Positions 47,937 to 57,008 of a DNA stretch of 64,000 nucleotides are shown piece after piece. A model generated the notes under the pieces. The model saw nothing but the letters and a program-made list of their open reading frames with translations. It ran no database searches and had not been told where the DNA came from. The number at the start of each line of letters is the position of its first letter. The stretch's first letter is position 1. The stretch comes from Bacteroides nordii WAL 11050 = JCM 12987 (GTDB lineage Bacteria > Bacteroidota > Bacteroidia > Bacteroidales > Bacteroidaceae), in contig BAJA01000023.1 in NCBI GenBank assembly GCA_000613465.1, positions 1-64,000 of the forward strand. The letters run 5' to 3'. The position numbers were made by a program, and so were the translations under genes.

Positions 47937-48890
47937 ATGAAAAATATTTTGGTAATTGGAGCTACCGGGCAGATTGGTTCGGAGCTCACGATGGAACTGC
48001 GTAATCGCTATGGAAATGAGAACGTTGTAGCCGGATATATTCCCGGTGCAGAACCTAAAGGAGAATTGAAAGAATCGGGCCCCGCGGCAGTAGTTGATGT
48101 AACGAACGCCGAAATGATTGAGTCCGTAGTAAAAGAATATAATATTGACACAATATACAACCTTGCGGCCTTGTTGTCTGTTGTAGCTGAATCTAAACCA
48201 AAGCTTGCCTGGAAAATAGGTATTGATGGTTTGTGGAATGTACTTGAAACAGCGCGTATCCATGGATGTGCGGTGTTTACACCGAGTTCTATCGGATCGT
48301 TCGGAGCAGATACACCACACACGAAAACGCCGCAGGACACCATTCAGCGCCCGCGTACGATGTATGGCATTTCCAAGGTGACTACTGAGTTGTTGAGTGA
48401 CTATTACCATAATAAATACGGAGTAGATACCCGTGCAGTTCGTTTCCCCGGAATTATTTCCAATGTGACCCCTCCGGGTGGCGGAACAACGGATTATGCT
48501 GTTGATATATATTATTCTGCCGTAAAAGGTGAAACCTTTGTATGTCCTATCGCCAAAGGTACGTTGATGGATATGATGTATATGCCGGATGCTTTGAATG
48601 CTGCCATCTCGCTGATGGAAGCTGATCCGGAGAAACTGATTCACCGTAATGCTTTCAATATTGCTTCCATGAGTTTTGATCCGGAGGCAATTTACGAAGC
48701 CATCCGTAGGCATGTGCCCGATTTCAAAATGATCTATCAGGTAGATCCTTTGAAACAGCGTATTGCCGATAGTTGGCCCGATAGCCTGGATGATACCTGC
48801 GCTCGTGAAGAGTGGGGGTGGAAACCGGCTTATGATTTGGAAAGTATGACAGTGGATATGCTTGAAAAATTAAGAGCTAAATTGAAATAA
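47937..48890 (+). CDS. L-threonine 3-dehydrogenase, SDR (epimerase-like) type
   Basis: This 317-residue extended SDR has LVIGATGQIGSEL at residues 5-17, a Thr/Ser in FTPSSIGSFG near 118 and the Tyr-Lys pair in MYGISKVTTE near 143. SDR-type threonine dehydrogenases oxidise L-threonine to 2-amino-3-ketobutyrate, the Kbl substrate. The divergent kbl gene makes this call strong. It uses the epimerase fold, not the zinc MDR fold of E. coli Tdh. Confidence 0.85.
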   Translation: MKNILVIGATGQIGSELTMELRNRYGNENVVAGYIPGAEPKGELKESGPAAVVDVTNAEMIESVVKEYNIDTIYNLAALLSVVAESKPKLAWKIGIDGLWNVLETARIHGCAVFTPSSIGSFGADTPHTKTPQDTIQRPRTMYGISKVTTELLSDYYHNKYGVDTRAVRFPGIISNVTPPGGGTTDYAVDIYYSAVKGETFVCPIAKGTLMDMMYMPDALNAAISLMEADPEKLIHRNAFNIASMSFDPEAIYEAIRRHVPDFKMIYQVDPLKQRIADSWPDSLDDTCAREEWGWKPAYDLESMTVDMLEKLRAKLK

Positions 48891-49744
48891 TGAAAAAACT
48901 TATTGCGGGGGCTGTTGCCCTCGCTCTTCTTGCTTCTTGTGGAAACAAGAGAGCGAATCTTGACCCCTTCGCATCACTTACAAATGAGGTGGATTCGGCT
49001 CTTCACAGAGCTGATACGCTCCACCAATCAAAGACATCAGAGGGACCGAAGCCGATAGAGGCTGACGAATCATTCGATGACTTTATTTATAATTTTGCTT
49101 CCGATGACGAGTTGCAACAGCAGCGCGTAAAGTTTCCGTTGGCTTATTATAACGGAGATGAACCTTCAAAAATTGAAAAGAAGTACTGGAAACATGATGA
49201 TCTGTTTACGAAGCAGAGTTATTACACTTTACTTTTTGATAGCGAGGAAGATATGGACCTGGTAGGGGATACTGCGCTCACTTCCGTGCAGGTAGAGTGG
49301 ATCTTTATTCGTACTCATATGGTGAAGAAATATTACTTCGAGCGGGTGAAGGGGGCATGGATGCTGGAAGCTATCAATCTGCGTCCTGTAGAGAAAGGGG
49401 ATACTGAGGATTTTGTAGAATTCTTCGGACGTTTTGCAACGGATAGTCTTTTTCAATGTCGTCGTGTACGTCAGCCCTTGATGTTTGTAACTACTGATCC
49501 GGACGATGATTTCTCTGTTTTGGAAACAACACTTGATCTTAACCAGTGGTTTGCCTTCAAACCGACATTACCTGCCGATCGGTTGTCGAATATTAATTAC
49601 GGACAAAAGAATACTGATAATTCTTCCACCAAGGTTCTCGCCTTGAAGGGGATAGGAAATGGACTTTCTAATATTCTCTATTTCAAAAGGAAAGAAAATA
49701 GTGGAGAGTGGGAGTTGTATAAGTTTGAGGATGTAAGTATTTGA
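48890..49744 (+). CDS. DUF4348-like lipoprotein
   Basis: This 284-residue lipoprotein has signal MKKLIAGAVALALLASCGNK (lipobox LLASC). The body FDDFIYNFASDDELQQQRVKFPL and DTEDFVEFFGRFATDSLFQCRRV fits DUF4348, a Bacteroidales family of unknown function. It overlaps the threonine dehydrogenase stop by one base, so it is co-transcribed. Location is probably the outer membrane or periplasm. Confidence 0.72.
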   Translation: MKKLIAGAVALALLASCGNKRANLDPFASLTNEVDSALHRADTLHQSKTSEGPKPIEADESFDDFIYNFASDDELQQQRVKFPLAYYNGDEPSKIEKKYWKHDDLFTKQSYYTLLFDSEEDMDLVGDTALTSVQVEWIFIRTHMVKKYYFERVKGAWMLEAINLRPVEKGDTEDFVEFFGRFATDSLFQCRRVRQPLMFVTTDPDDDFSVLETTLDLNQWFAFKPTLPADRLSNINYGQKNTDNSSTKVLALKGIGNGLSNILYFKRKENSGEWELYKFEDVSI

Positions 49745-49852
49745 GTGCTTCCCGTACAGGAAGGTGCGACAGGCGATGCTACATCGTCAAAACGTAGATG
49801 AACGTAGTTTTTCGCAAAGGGAAACAAATAGATGGTAAATAACTACAGTCTT

Positions 49853-49932
49853 TTAATCCGCGTTAATCTGTGTTAATCCGCGTTCCATCAGATAGATACT
49901 ACTCTGTGGAACTCTGTGTTACTCTGTGGTGA
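49853..49932 (+). repeat. CCGCGTTAAT- and CTCTGTGG-word repeats
   Basis: Three TAATCYGYGTT-type words 10 bases apart (49856-49884) are followed by three CTCTGTG words (49900-49932). The latter match 19904-19936. This lies in the 740-base gap after the DUF4348 gene, which holds no supported gene. Confidence 0.7.
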
Positions 49933-50040
49933 ATTTCCCTTATTTCTGATCCGTTTATGCTAAATGTTGTCTGCCATTACTATCCATCTCTTTCTCCGGT
50001 ATTGATAAAGCCCCCTCTTGTAGAGTAACGTATGAAGCCT

Positions 50041-50159
50041 CGGTGTGTAACGTTGTTTTAGATGTACATGTAAAGCAGTACGACATGTGCATGTGGGACA
50101 GTACGACATGCACATCTCATGCAGCTTTACATGTACATGTAAAACAAGACTGTGCACCG
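50041..50159. repeat. 119-base imperfect palindrome, ATGTACATGTAAA word
   Basis: The left half from CGGTGTGTAACGTTGTTTTA is repeated inverted to CACCG at 50159. The two halves agree at most positions, including a perfect ATGTACATGTAAAGC block. The centre carries direct GTACGACATG repeats. Short frames on both strands through it are by-products of the palindrome. Confidence 0.85.
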
Positions 50160-50402
50160 GGAAAAGGAATGTTCCTTTCTAAGAAAACCAAAGTACAACA
50201 CCGTGTAACGGTAATGATGCCGTTTAGGGACACTTCCGGCACAGAAAAATATGCCATAATCTTTGTTACTAATCAGATTTGCATCAAACTGCCGTAGAAA
50301 ACACAAAGCTATTTAGTCCCTTTCCATCAGTTTTGAACTTAATATTTTGTGTGGTTATTCTGTCTTTCTTTTGTATCAAGGCAAAAGAAAGAATAATTTC
50401 AT

Positions 50403-50410
50403 TAATTTTG
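50403..50410 (+). promoter_or_regulatory. -7 element of murB
   Basis: TAATTTTG matches TAnnTTTG 74 bases before ATG 50484. Confidence 0.5.
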
Positions 50411-50483
50411 CGGCACAACAGATAAGAGGAATATTCTGATCAGTCAGTATATTCTTTTATTATATTGAATAATCGGTTAAATT

Positions 50484-51485
50484 ATGAAACAAGAAAATTG
50501 CTCTCTTTTATCTCACAATACATTTGGCATTGATGTGAAAGCCGCCTGTCTATTGGAATATTCTTCTGTGGATGAACTCCGTGAACTGATACTTCAGGGG
50601 CTGATTGTTAAACCCTATTTACATATTGGTGGTGGAAGTAATTTACTTTTTACCAAAGATTATCCGGGTACAATTCTTCATTCCCTCATTGATGGACTGG
50701 AAATTCTCGATGAGAATGAGCAGGAAGTACGGGTACGGGTAGGTGCTGGTGTACAGTGGGATGATTTTGTAGCCGAATGTGTTTCCAGGGGATGGTATGG
50801 AGCCGAAAATCTTTCATTGATTCCCGGTGAAGTGGGGGCAAGTGCTGTGCAGAATATCGGGGCTTATGGTGTAGAGGTAAAAGACCTGATTACGGCTGTG
50901 GTGACAATGAACATAGAAGGGGAGCAGCGTGTTTATAGCGTAGATGAATGCCAGTATGCTTATCGTGATAGTATCTTTAAGCGTGCGGAAATGAAAGATG
51001 TTTTCGTTACTCATGTATGTTTCTGTCTGAGTAAACAAGAGCATTATACATTGGACTATGGCACAATTCGTCAGGAGTTGGAGAAGTATCCGGCGGTGAC
51101 ATTGCCAACAGTACGCCGTGTGATTATCGATATTCGTAAGAGTAAATTGCCCGATCCGAAAGTAATGGGTAATGCTGGTAGCTTCTTTATGAATCCTATT
51201 GTTCCCCGAAAGCAATTTGAAGCTTTGCAACAGGAATATCCGCGTATGCCATTCTATGAATTGGCAGACGGAAGGGTGAAAATTCCTGCCGGATGGATGA
51301 TAGACCAGTGTGGCTGGAAGGGAAAGGCATTAGGGCCGGCTGCTGTACATGACCGGCAAGCATTGGTGTTAGTGAATTGTGGCGGTGCGAAAGGTAGTGA
51401 CATTATTGCGCTTTCAGATGCGGTACGGGCTTCCGTACGCGAAAAGTTCGGGATTGACATTCATCCGGAAGTAAACTTTGTTTAA
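50484..51485 (+). CDS. murB: UDP-N-acetylenolpyruvoylglucosamine reductase
   Basis: MurB reduces UDP-GlcNAc-enolpyruvate to UDP-MurNAc with FAD and NADPH. FAD-binding features are [16 protein letters not shown] near residue 47 and [18 protein letters not shown] near 112. The catalytic YAYRDSIFK is near 155, [10 protein letters not shown] (proton donor Ser) near 229, and the C-terminal HPEVNFV motif closes the protein. At 333 residues it is complete, type I MurB. Confidence 0.94.
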   Translation: MKQENCSLLSHNTFGIDVKAACLLEYSSVDELRELILQGLIVKPYLHIGGGSNLLFTKDYPGTILHSLIDGLEILDENEQEVRVRVGAGVQWDDFVAECVSRGWYGAENLSLIPGEVGASAVQNIGAYGVEVKDLITAVVTMNIEGEQRVYSVDECQYAYRDSIFKRAEMKDVFVTHVCFCLSKQEHYTLDYGTIRQELEKYPAVTLPTVRRVIIDIRKSKLPDPKVMGNAGSFFMNPIVPRKQFEALQQEYPRMPFYELADGRVKIPAGWMIDQCGWKGKALGPAAVHDRQALVLVNCGGAKGSDIIALSDAVRASVREKFGIDIHPEVNFV

Positions 51486-51535
51486 TGAATTATGCTATGC
51501 AGCTCATAGTTCATTAATCATAAATTATAACTCAT
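51484..51535 (+). repeat. Heptamer element with CTATGCAGC core
   Basis: After the murB stop, GCTATGCAGCTCATAG is followed by TTCATTAATCATAAATTATA-type 7-base words that end at the next ATG. The same array words occur at 56978-57005. Confidence 0.7.
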
Positions 51536-52300
51536 GAAGATAACAATATTAGGAAGCGGTACTTCTACAGGAGTGCCTGAGATAGGTTGTACTTGTCCTG
51601 TCTGCACTTCTTCTGATCCTCGTGATCACCGACTGCGTGCTTCTGCTCTTATTGAAACAGACGATACGCGTATACTTATTGATTGTGGCCCGGATTTCCG
51701 GACTCAGGTGCTCGGACTTCCCTTTAAGAAGATAGATGGAGTACTTATCACTCACGAACATTACGATCATGTAGGTGGTTTGGATGATTTGCGGCCTTTT
51801 TGCCGTTTTGGTGAAGTACCTATTTATGCTGAGCCACATACGGCGGAACGTCTGCGTACCGTATGCCTTACTGTTTTGTGGATCATAGTTATCCCGGAGT
51901 TCCCAATATTCCGTTGCAGGAGATTGAAGAAAATCGTACTTTCTTGATTAATCATATCCCGGTAACCCCTTTGCGTGTAATGCACGGCAGGCTTCCTATT
52001 CTGGGGTATCGCATTGGGAATATAGGGTATATTACTGATATGCTGACAATGCCTGATGTATCTTATGAACAATTACGCCAGCTTGATGTTCTGGTGGTAA
52101 ATGCGCTGCGGATTGCTCCTCATCCAACGCATCAGAACCTGGCAGAAGCCCTTGACACTGCGCGGAGGATTGGAGCTAAAGAAACTTATTTCATTCATAT
52201 GAGCCATCACATCGGGCTTCAGGCGGAAGTTGAAACACAACTGCCTCCTCATGTGTACTTTGCATCGGATGGATTAGAAATATTTTCGCAAAAGTTTTGA
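51534..52300 (+). CDS. PhnP/MBL-fold metallohydrolase, frameshifted
   Basis: The N-terminal GSGTSTGVPEIGCTCPVCTS carries a Cys-rich loop typical of PhnP-like phosphodiesterases. The MBL metal motif is THEHYDHVGGLDDLRPF near residue 76, and HMSHHIG near 220 supplies further His ligands. The frame shifts near 51859. One extra C there joins RLRTRMPYCFVDHSYPGVPN (255 residues in total). Members hydrolyse cyclic phosphodiesters. The Bacteroidetes members next to murB are not characterised. Confidence 0.82.
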
Positions 52301-52353
52301 TTCTTTAACGGAAATCCTTATTTTTGCCTGCAGTCGGTAAAAGAAGCAATATT

Positions 52354-53976
52354 ATGAAACTTCGTACCTTCGTCAAAATAGCAATTACCACTTCTGTTGC
52401 GCTTTTGTGTACAGGTTTTGTTGTGTTCTCATTTTTCAAGTTGTCGGCAGCAGAAAATAAGGAGGACTTTGAGCTTTATGCACTTGTGCCACCTACGGCA
52501 ACGGTTGTTTTTGAGACAGATGACATGTGTGCCCTGGTGCAGGAAATTAATGAACTGAACTGTAGTCGGGATAATAATTATTTGTATATTTCTAAAATTT
52601 TCTCTTATCTTAAACTGCATCTTTATACGCTTCTCGAGGATACTCCGCATGGGTTGAGCAGGCAGATGAGCAAAATGTTACTTAGTTTTCATGAACCGGA
52701 TAACGATCGTAATCAGGTGCTCTATTGTGCTCTTGGTTCGGGAGATTATGAATTGGTGGAAAAATTCATCAAAAAATATTGTTCGAGTACATTCCCTTCT
52801 AAATTGTTTGATTATAAAGGAGAAGAAATACGTATCTATCCCTTGCCGGGCGATGATTTTCTGGCTTGTTATGTTACTTCCGGTTTTTTGGCTGTCAGTT
52901 ATCAGAAGAAATTGATAGAGCAGGTGATTGATGCCCGTTTGTCAGGTAAGTCGTTGCTCAAAGATGATTCTTTTTCTAAGATACATGCGGCTAAAAAAAG
53001 TAATGTGGCTGCCACGATTTATGCCCGGATGGAATCACTGGATATGGGTAAAATGACTGATGGTATCCGTTCGCATACGGATATTGGCGGCTGGACAGAG
53101 TTTGATATGAAGCTCAATGGAGATGCTATTTATTTCTCGGGTATCAGCCACGATACGGATACATGTCTGACGTTCATGAACATGTTGCGCCGGCAACAGT
53201 CACTGGAGGGTTTTCCGGGGGCTATTCTTCCGGTGTCCACTTTCTTTTTCAGTCAGCGCTCGGTAAGTGACTTACAGGCAATGTTTGATTTTACAAGCGG
53301 GCAGGAGTATGCTACAGCCACTTATTCCGATTATATCAGTGCGCGTGATGAGGCATTATTGTTTTATCTGAAAGAGAATGGTAAACATGATATAATGACT
53401 TGCCTTTTTCACCGTAATGACACTCTTGCTTTTCCGGCTGCCGTAGCAAGTCTGCCTGTTGATGATATGGTGCAGGCCGAACGAATGCTGAAATCGCTGA
53501 TAGATAATACTCCAAAGGAGGAAGATGCTCCTTCTGTGCCTCCTGTAACTTTTTGTTATACTCCCAACCGTGCATATACCCTTTATGTGCTCCCACGTAA
53601 CACATTGTTTGCCCAACTAACAGGTGTGACGCAACCTTCATTGTATGTTTATGCATGTTTGTATGATGGACGATTATTGTTAGCTCCCGATTCTGAGAGT
53701 CTTTCCTGCTATATAGGTCATTTGGATAAGAAAGAAGTGTTGGAAGAGTTGCCGGCATATCAGGAGAGTGTATCCGGTTTATCTGATGTGTATAATTTTA
53801 TGCTTGTTGCCGATTTGGAGAATATGTTTGCTCAGCCTGAAAGTTACGTTCGGCTTATTCCGGGTTTTTTCTTCCGTAATCCTGACTTTTTCCGTCATTT
53901 TGTTCTTTCCGCCCAATTTACGAGTATGGATGGGCAGATTTATCCGAATGTAGTTTTACAGTATAAAGGGGAATGA
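52354..53976 (+). CDS. DUF3352-like membrane-anchored protein
   Basis: Starting at MKLRTFVKIAITTSVALLC, this 540-residue protein has one N-terminal membrane helix and a large soluble part. The pattern PPTATVVFETDDMCALVQEI, FLAVSYQKKLIEQVI and later PSLYVYACLYDGRLLLAPD resembles the DUF3352 family, whose members sit in the periplasm and have no known activity. It has no enzyme motif that I recognise. Confidence 0.6.
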   Translation: MKLRTFVKIAITTSVALLCTGFVVFSFFKLSAAENKEDFELYALVPPTATVVFETDDMCALVQEINELNCSRDNNYLYISKIFSYLKLHLYTLLEDTPHGLSRQMSKMLLSFHEPDNDRNQVLYCALGSGDYELVEKFIKKYCSSTFPSKLFDYKGEEIRIYPLPGDDFLACYVTSGFLAVSYQKKLIEQVIDARLSGKSLLKDDSFSKIHAAKKSNVAATIYARMESLDMGKMTDGIRSHTDIGGWTEFDMKLNGDAIYFSGISHDTDTCLTFMNMLRRQQSLEGFPGAILPVSTFFFSQRSVSDLQAMFDFTSGQEYATATYSDYISARDEALLFYLKENGKHDIMTCLFHRNDTLAFPAAVASLPVDDMVQAERMLKSLIDNTPKEEDAPSVPPVTFCYTPNRAYTLYVLPRNTLFAQLTGVTQPSLYVYACLYDGRLLLAPDSESLSCYIGHLDKKEVLEELPAYQESVSGLSDVYNFMLVADLENMFAQPESYVRLIPGFFFRNPDFFRHFVLSAQFTSMDGQIYPNVVLQYKGE

Positions 53977-54267
53977 TATAGAGAGGATTGGTTGCAATCA
54001 TGTTTGAACCAGGCAGGTCTATCCAAAAGCGATCTGAACCAGATATTTCTGTCTTTTTATGGGCTTAGGTATCATTGTGGAAGGGCGGTGGATAAGACAC
54101 TTCACTGTGAAATGTAAAATATGCCCCTGTAACATAATATTAAGATTTCTAAGAAAAAGAAAATTTGAAGAAAATGCTTCAGTCAGAATGAAAGTCGGTT
54201 ATATTTAGTCTAATTCCTGATTGCGTTATTCTTTGTGGAGGAAGAAGAGATGGATTTGGAAAAAATG

Positions 54268-54363
54268 CACAAGTTACGCTAATCGGTGTACATCAGTATA
54301 CCAGTATAAGCTGGACGTAAGCTTTATCACTATACCTGTTTGGCGTGGTTAGCGTAACCTGTG
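54268..54363 (-). repeat. Inverted repeat downstream of the DUF3127 gene
   Basis: CACAAGTTACGCTAA (54268-54282) is inverted at 54349-54363 with one mismatch, 66 bases apart. It lies 18 bases after the DUF3127 stop on the minus strand and could form a 3' hairpin. The rest of 53977-54380 shows no gene I can support. Confidence 0.6.
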
Positions 54364-54380
54364 TTTTATGTTCTGTTTTC

Positions 54381-54752
54381 TTAAAATGGCAGATCATCCT
54401 TTGCGTCACCTGCAATAAACTCTGGCGCTGCTGTTGGAGCAGGAGGAGGAACTGGAGCTCCCGGAGCCATGGGTGCACCTGCTGCTATGCGTTCCACTTT
54501 CCATGCACGGATACTGTTGAACCAACGATCTTGCCATTGACGTGCATCGACGTCGAAGGATACGGTAAGCTCTTCGCCCATCTGGATATTGAACTGTTCT
54601 ATTTTGTCAGCACCAAATACGTCAAAACACATTTTACGTGGGTACTGGTCGTGGTTTTCAATAACATATTCCTGCGATTTCCATTCGTTCCCAGTCTTAG
54701 AAACTCCGCCTCTGGGCTGGAGTATAGCGATAATTTTTCCTGTAAATTCCAT
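54381..54752 (-). CDS. DUF3127 OB-fold protein with SSB-like acidic tail
   Basis: The 123-residue protein has an OB-like first 90 residues (GKIIAILQPRGGVSKTGNEW, DVDARQWQDRWFNSIRAWKVER). A Pro/Ala/Gly-rich linker follows, and the last five residues are DDLPF. This is the layout of bacterial SSB, whose DDDLPF tail recruits repair and replication proteins. It is divergent from dnaN. DUF3127 has no established function that I know; a single-strand-DNA role is inferred. Confidence 0.75.
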   Translation of the reverse strand: MEFTGKIIAILQPRGGVSKTGNEWKSQEYVIENHDQYPRKMCFDVFGADKIEQFNIQMGEELTVSFDVDARQWQDRWFNSIRAWKVERIAAGAPMAPGAPVPPPAPTAAPEFIAGDAKDDLPF

Positions 54753-54859
54753 TGCGATAAATTTAAATTCTGCGGCGAAGTTACAATTTTTTAGGGATAT
54801 CTAAAGCACAACCCGGTGTTTTTTCTTTTGTTTTGTTGGTGCACCCCAATCTTTTTTTG

Positions 54860-54867
54860 TAACTTTG
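54860..54867 (+). promoter_or_regulatory. -7 element of dnaN
   Basis: TAACTTTG matches TAnnTTTG 39 bases before ATG 54906. TTTG at 54832-54835 is a possible -33, with a rather long spacer of 24 bases. Confidence 0.6.
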
Positions 54868-54905
54868 TGCATTGATAAAATTAAAAATTAAACATTCGGA
54901 AATAT

Positions 54906-56030
54906 ATGAAATTTATCGTTTCTAGTACTGCGCTTTTCAGCCATTTACAGGCTATTAGCCGTGTGATAAACTCAAAAAATGCGCTGCCTATTTTAGATTG
55001 TTTCCTCTTCGAACTGGAAGACGGAACGTTGTCTGTGACCGTTTCTGATAGTGAAACGACGATGGTAACCTCTGTCGAGGTCAACGAAAGTGATATGAAT
55101 GGTCGCTTTGCAGTGGCTAGCAAGACATTGCTCGATGCTTTGAAGGAGATACCCGAACAGCCGTTAACGTTCGATATAAACACCGAAACTCTTGAAATTA
55201 CTGTGCAGTATCAGAATGGAAAATACAGCCTTGTGGGACAGAATGCCGATGAATTTCCTCAGTCTGCCACGTTGGGTGATAGTGCCGTTCGGGTAGAAAT
55301 GAGTGCAGATATATTACTGGGTGGCATTAATCGCAGTGTATTTGCTACTGCTGATGATGAATTGCGACCTGTGATGAATGGTATTTATTTTGATATTACT
55401 ACTGAAGATATCACAATGGTTGCTTCGGATGGGCATAAATTGGTGCGTTGTAAAACGCTCGCTGCCCGTGGCAATGAACGTGCGGCCTTTATTTTGCCAA
55501 AGAAACCAGCCACTTTGCTCAAGAATCTGCTACCGAAAGAAAACGGTATGGTGGTGATTGAGTTTGACGAACGTAATGCCGTTTTCACACTCGAAAGTTA
55601 TCGTATGGTATGTCGTCTCATCGAAGGCCGTTACCCTAACTACAACTCGGTAATTCCACAGAATAACCCACATAAGGTGACTGTAGACCGTCAGCAGCTG
55701 ATAGGTGCTTTGCGTCGTGTGTCAATCTTCTCGTCACAGGCCAGTAGTTTGATAAAACTCCGTATCCAGGAGAACGAAATAGTAATTTCCGCACAGGATA
55801 TTGATTTTTCTACTTCAGCAGAAGAAACTCAGGTATGCCAATATGCAGGTGCTCCGATGAGTATTGGTTTTAAATCAACGTTCCTGATTGATATTCTCAA
55901 CAATATTTCGGCAGAAGAGGTTGTTATTGAATTGGCAGATCCATCGCGTGCCGGTGTGGTGGTTCCTGTAGAGCAGGAAGAGAACGAAGATCTGTTGATG
56001 TTGCTCATGCCGATGATGCTGAACGATTGA
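54906..56030 (+). CDS. dnaN: DNA polymerase III beta sliding clamp
   Basis: DnaN is the processivity ring. The 374 residues divide into three similar domains. SALFSHLQAISRVINSKNALPILDCFLFE at the start, IYFDITTEDITMVASDGHKLV near residue 160 and the C-terminal LLMLLMPMML tail are typical. The domain organisation and length match other clamps. The gene is not next to dnaA here. It is followed by a palindromic repeat and an exonuclease gene. Confidence 0.95.
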   Translation: MKFIVSSTALFSHLQAISRVINSKNALPILDCFLFELEDGTLSVTVSDSETTMVTSVEVNESDMNGRFAVASKTLLDALKEIPEQPLTFDINTETLEITVQYQNGKYSLVGQNADEFPQSATLGDSAVRVEMSADILLGGINRSVFATADDELRPVMNGIYFDITTEDITMVASDGHKLVRCKTLAARGNERAAFILPKKPATLLKNLLPKENGMVVIEFDERNAVFTLESYRMVCRLIEGRYPNYNSVIPQNNPHKVTVDRQQLIGALRRVSIFSSQASSLIKLRIQENEIVISAQDIDFSTSAEETQVCQYAGAPMSIGFKSTFLIDILNNISAEEVVIELADPSRAGVVVPVEQEENEDLLMLLMPMMLND

Positions 56031-56032
56031 TT

Positions 56033-56115
56033 CAGTTGAAAATTGAAAGTTGAGAGTTGAAAATTAGCTGCGCTATCAAATTGCATAGTAATTTTCAACT
56101 CTCAACTTTCAACTA
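56033..56115. repeat. Palindromic heptamer-arm element with conserved core, TTGAAAG word
   Basis: The left arm 56033-56064 and right arm 56090-56115 pair perfectly over 24 bases (TTGAAAGTTGAGAGTTGAAA). The core, read on the reverse strand, is CTATGCA, three bases, then TGATAGCGCAGCTAAT. This is the same as the core inside the SDR gene at 11982-12006. Confidence 0.9.
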
Positions 56116-56159
56116 AAAAGAGTTTTCGATTTTTAACTGATAAAGACTTTATACAGAAT

Positions 56160-56945
56160 ATGAAATTAAACCTTAAGAATCCTATCGTATTCTTCGATCT
56201 TGAAACGACGGGTACAAACATCAATGCAGATCGGATCGTAGAAATTTGTTATCTCAAGGTATATCCAAATGGAAATGAAGAGACTAAAACCATGCGTATT
56301 AACCCTGAGATGCATATTCCTGAAGCTTCTTCTGCCGTACATGGGATTTATGATGCAGATGTGGCAGATTGTCCTACTTTTAAGGAAGTAGCAAAAAATA
56401 TAGCTAATGATATTGAAGGTTGCGATCTGGCAGGATTTAACTCTAATCGTTTTGATGTGCCTGTGCTTGTAGAAGAGTTTTTGCGTGCAGGAGTCGATAT
56501 AGACATTAGTAAACGTAAGTTTGTAGATGTTCAGGTCATTTTCCATAAAATGGAACAGCGTACACTTTCTGCTGCCTATAAATTTTATTGTGAGAAAAGC
56601 TTGGAAGATGCACATACTGCCGAGGCCGATACACGTGCTACTTACGAGGTTCTGAAAGCACAACTTGACCGTTATTCGGAAGAATTACAGAATGACATTG
56701 CATTTCTTGCAGATTACTCCAGCTTCAATAAGAATGTAGATTTTGCCGGACGTATGGTGTATGATGATAACGGAGTAGAGGTTTTCAATTTCGGTAAGTA
56801 TAAAGGTCAGTCCGTGACAGAAGTTTTGAAGAAAGATCCTGGATATTACAGCTGGATTCTGAATAGTGACTTTACACTCAATACCAAAGCGATGCTGACA
56901 AAAATCAGGCTGAGAGAAATGAGTAATATGAGTTATAAATTATGA
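56160..56945 (+). CDS. DnaQ-like 3'-5' exonuclease with ExoX-like C-terminal domain
   Basis: The DEDD exonuclease begins VFFDLETTGTNINADRIVE (first Asp/Glu). GFNSNRFDVPVL near residue 95 and DAHTAEADTRATYEV near 150 (DEDDh) complete the site. The C-terminal 60 residues (FNFGKYKGQSVTEVLKKDPGYYSWIL) form the ExoX-like/DUF3820 domain. At 261 residues it could proofread as a polymerase III epsilon-like subunit or act in repair. The position after dnaN supports a replication role. Confidence 0.85.
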   Translation: MKLNLKNPIVFFDLETTGTNINADRIVEICYLKVYPNGNEETKTMRINPEMHIPEASSAVHGIYDADVADCPTFKEVAKNIANDIEGCDLAGFNSNRFDVPVLVEEFLRAGVDIDISKRKFVDVQVIFHKMEQRTLSAAYKFYCEKSLEDAHTAEADTRATYEVLKAQLDRYSEELQNDIAFLADYSSFNKNVDFAGRMVYDDNGVEVFNFGKYKGQSVTEVLKKDPGYYSWILNSDFTLNTKAMLTKIRLREMSNMSYKL

Positions 56946-57005
56946 TTTATGGTATGCGATGCATAGCGCACTAACTAAGTTATAGTTCATTAATCAAAAA
57001 TTACA
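56940..57005 (+). repeat. Heptamer element with TATGCGATGCATAGCGCA core
   Basis: It starts at the exonuclease stop and shows GTATGCGATGCATAGCGC. Then comes an array sharing TAGTTCATTAATCA and AAATTA with 51511-51531. It reaches to within 4 bases of the coaBC TTG start. Confidence 0.7.
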
Positions 57006-57008
57006 AAG

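Noticed and set aside
49960..50297. Open frames on both strands at the 119-base palindrome
   Set aside because: They read the palindrome words (repeated HVHVK-type residues), have low complexity and match no protein family.
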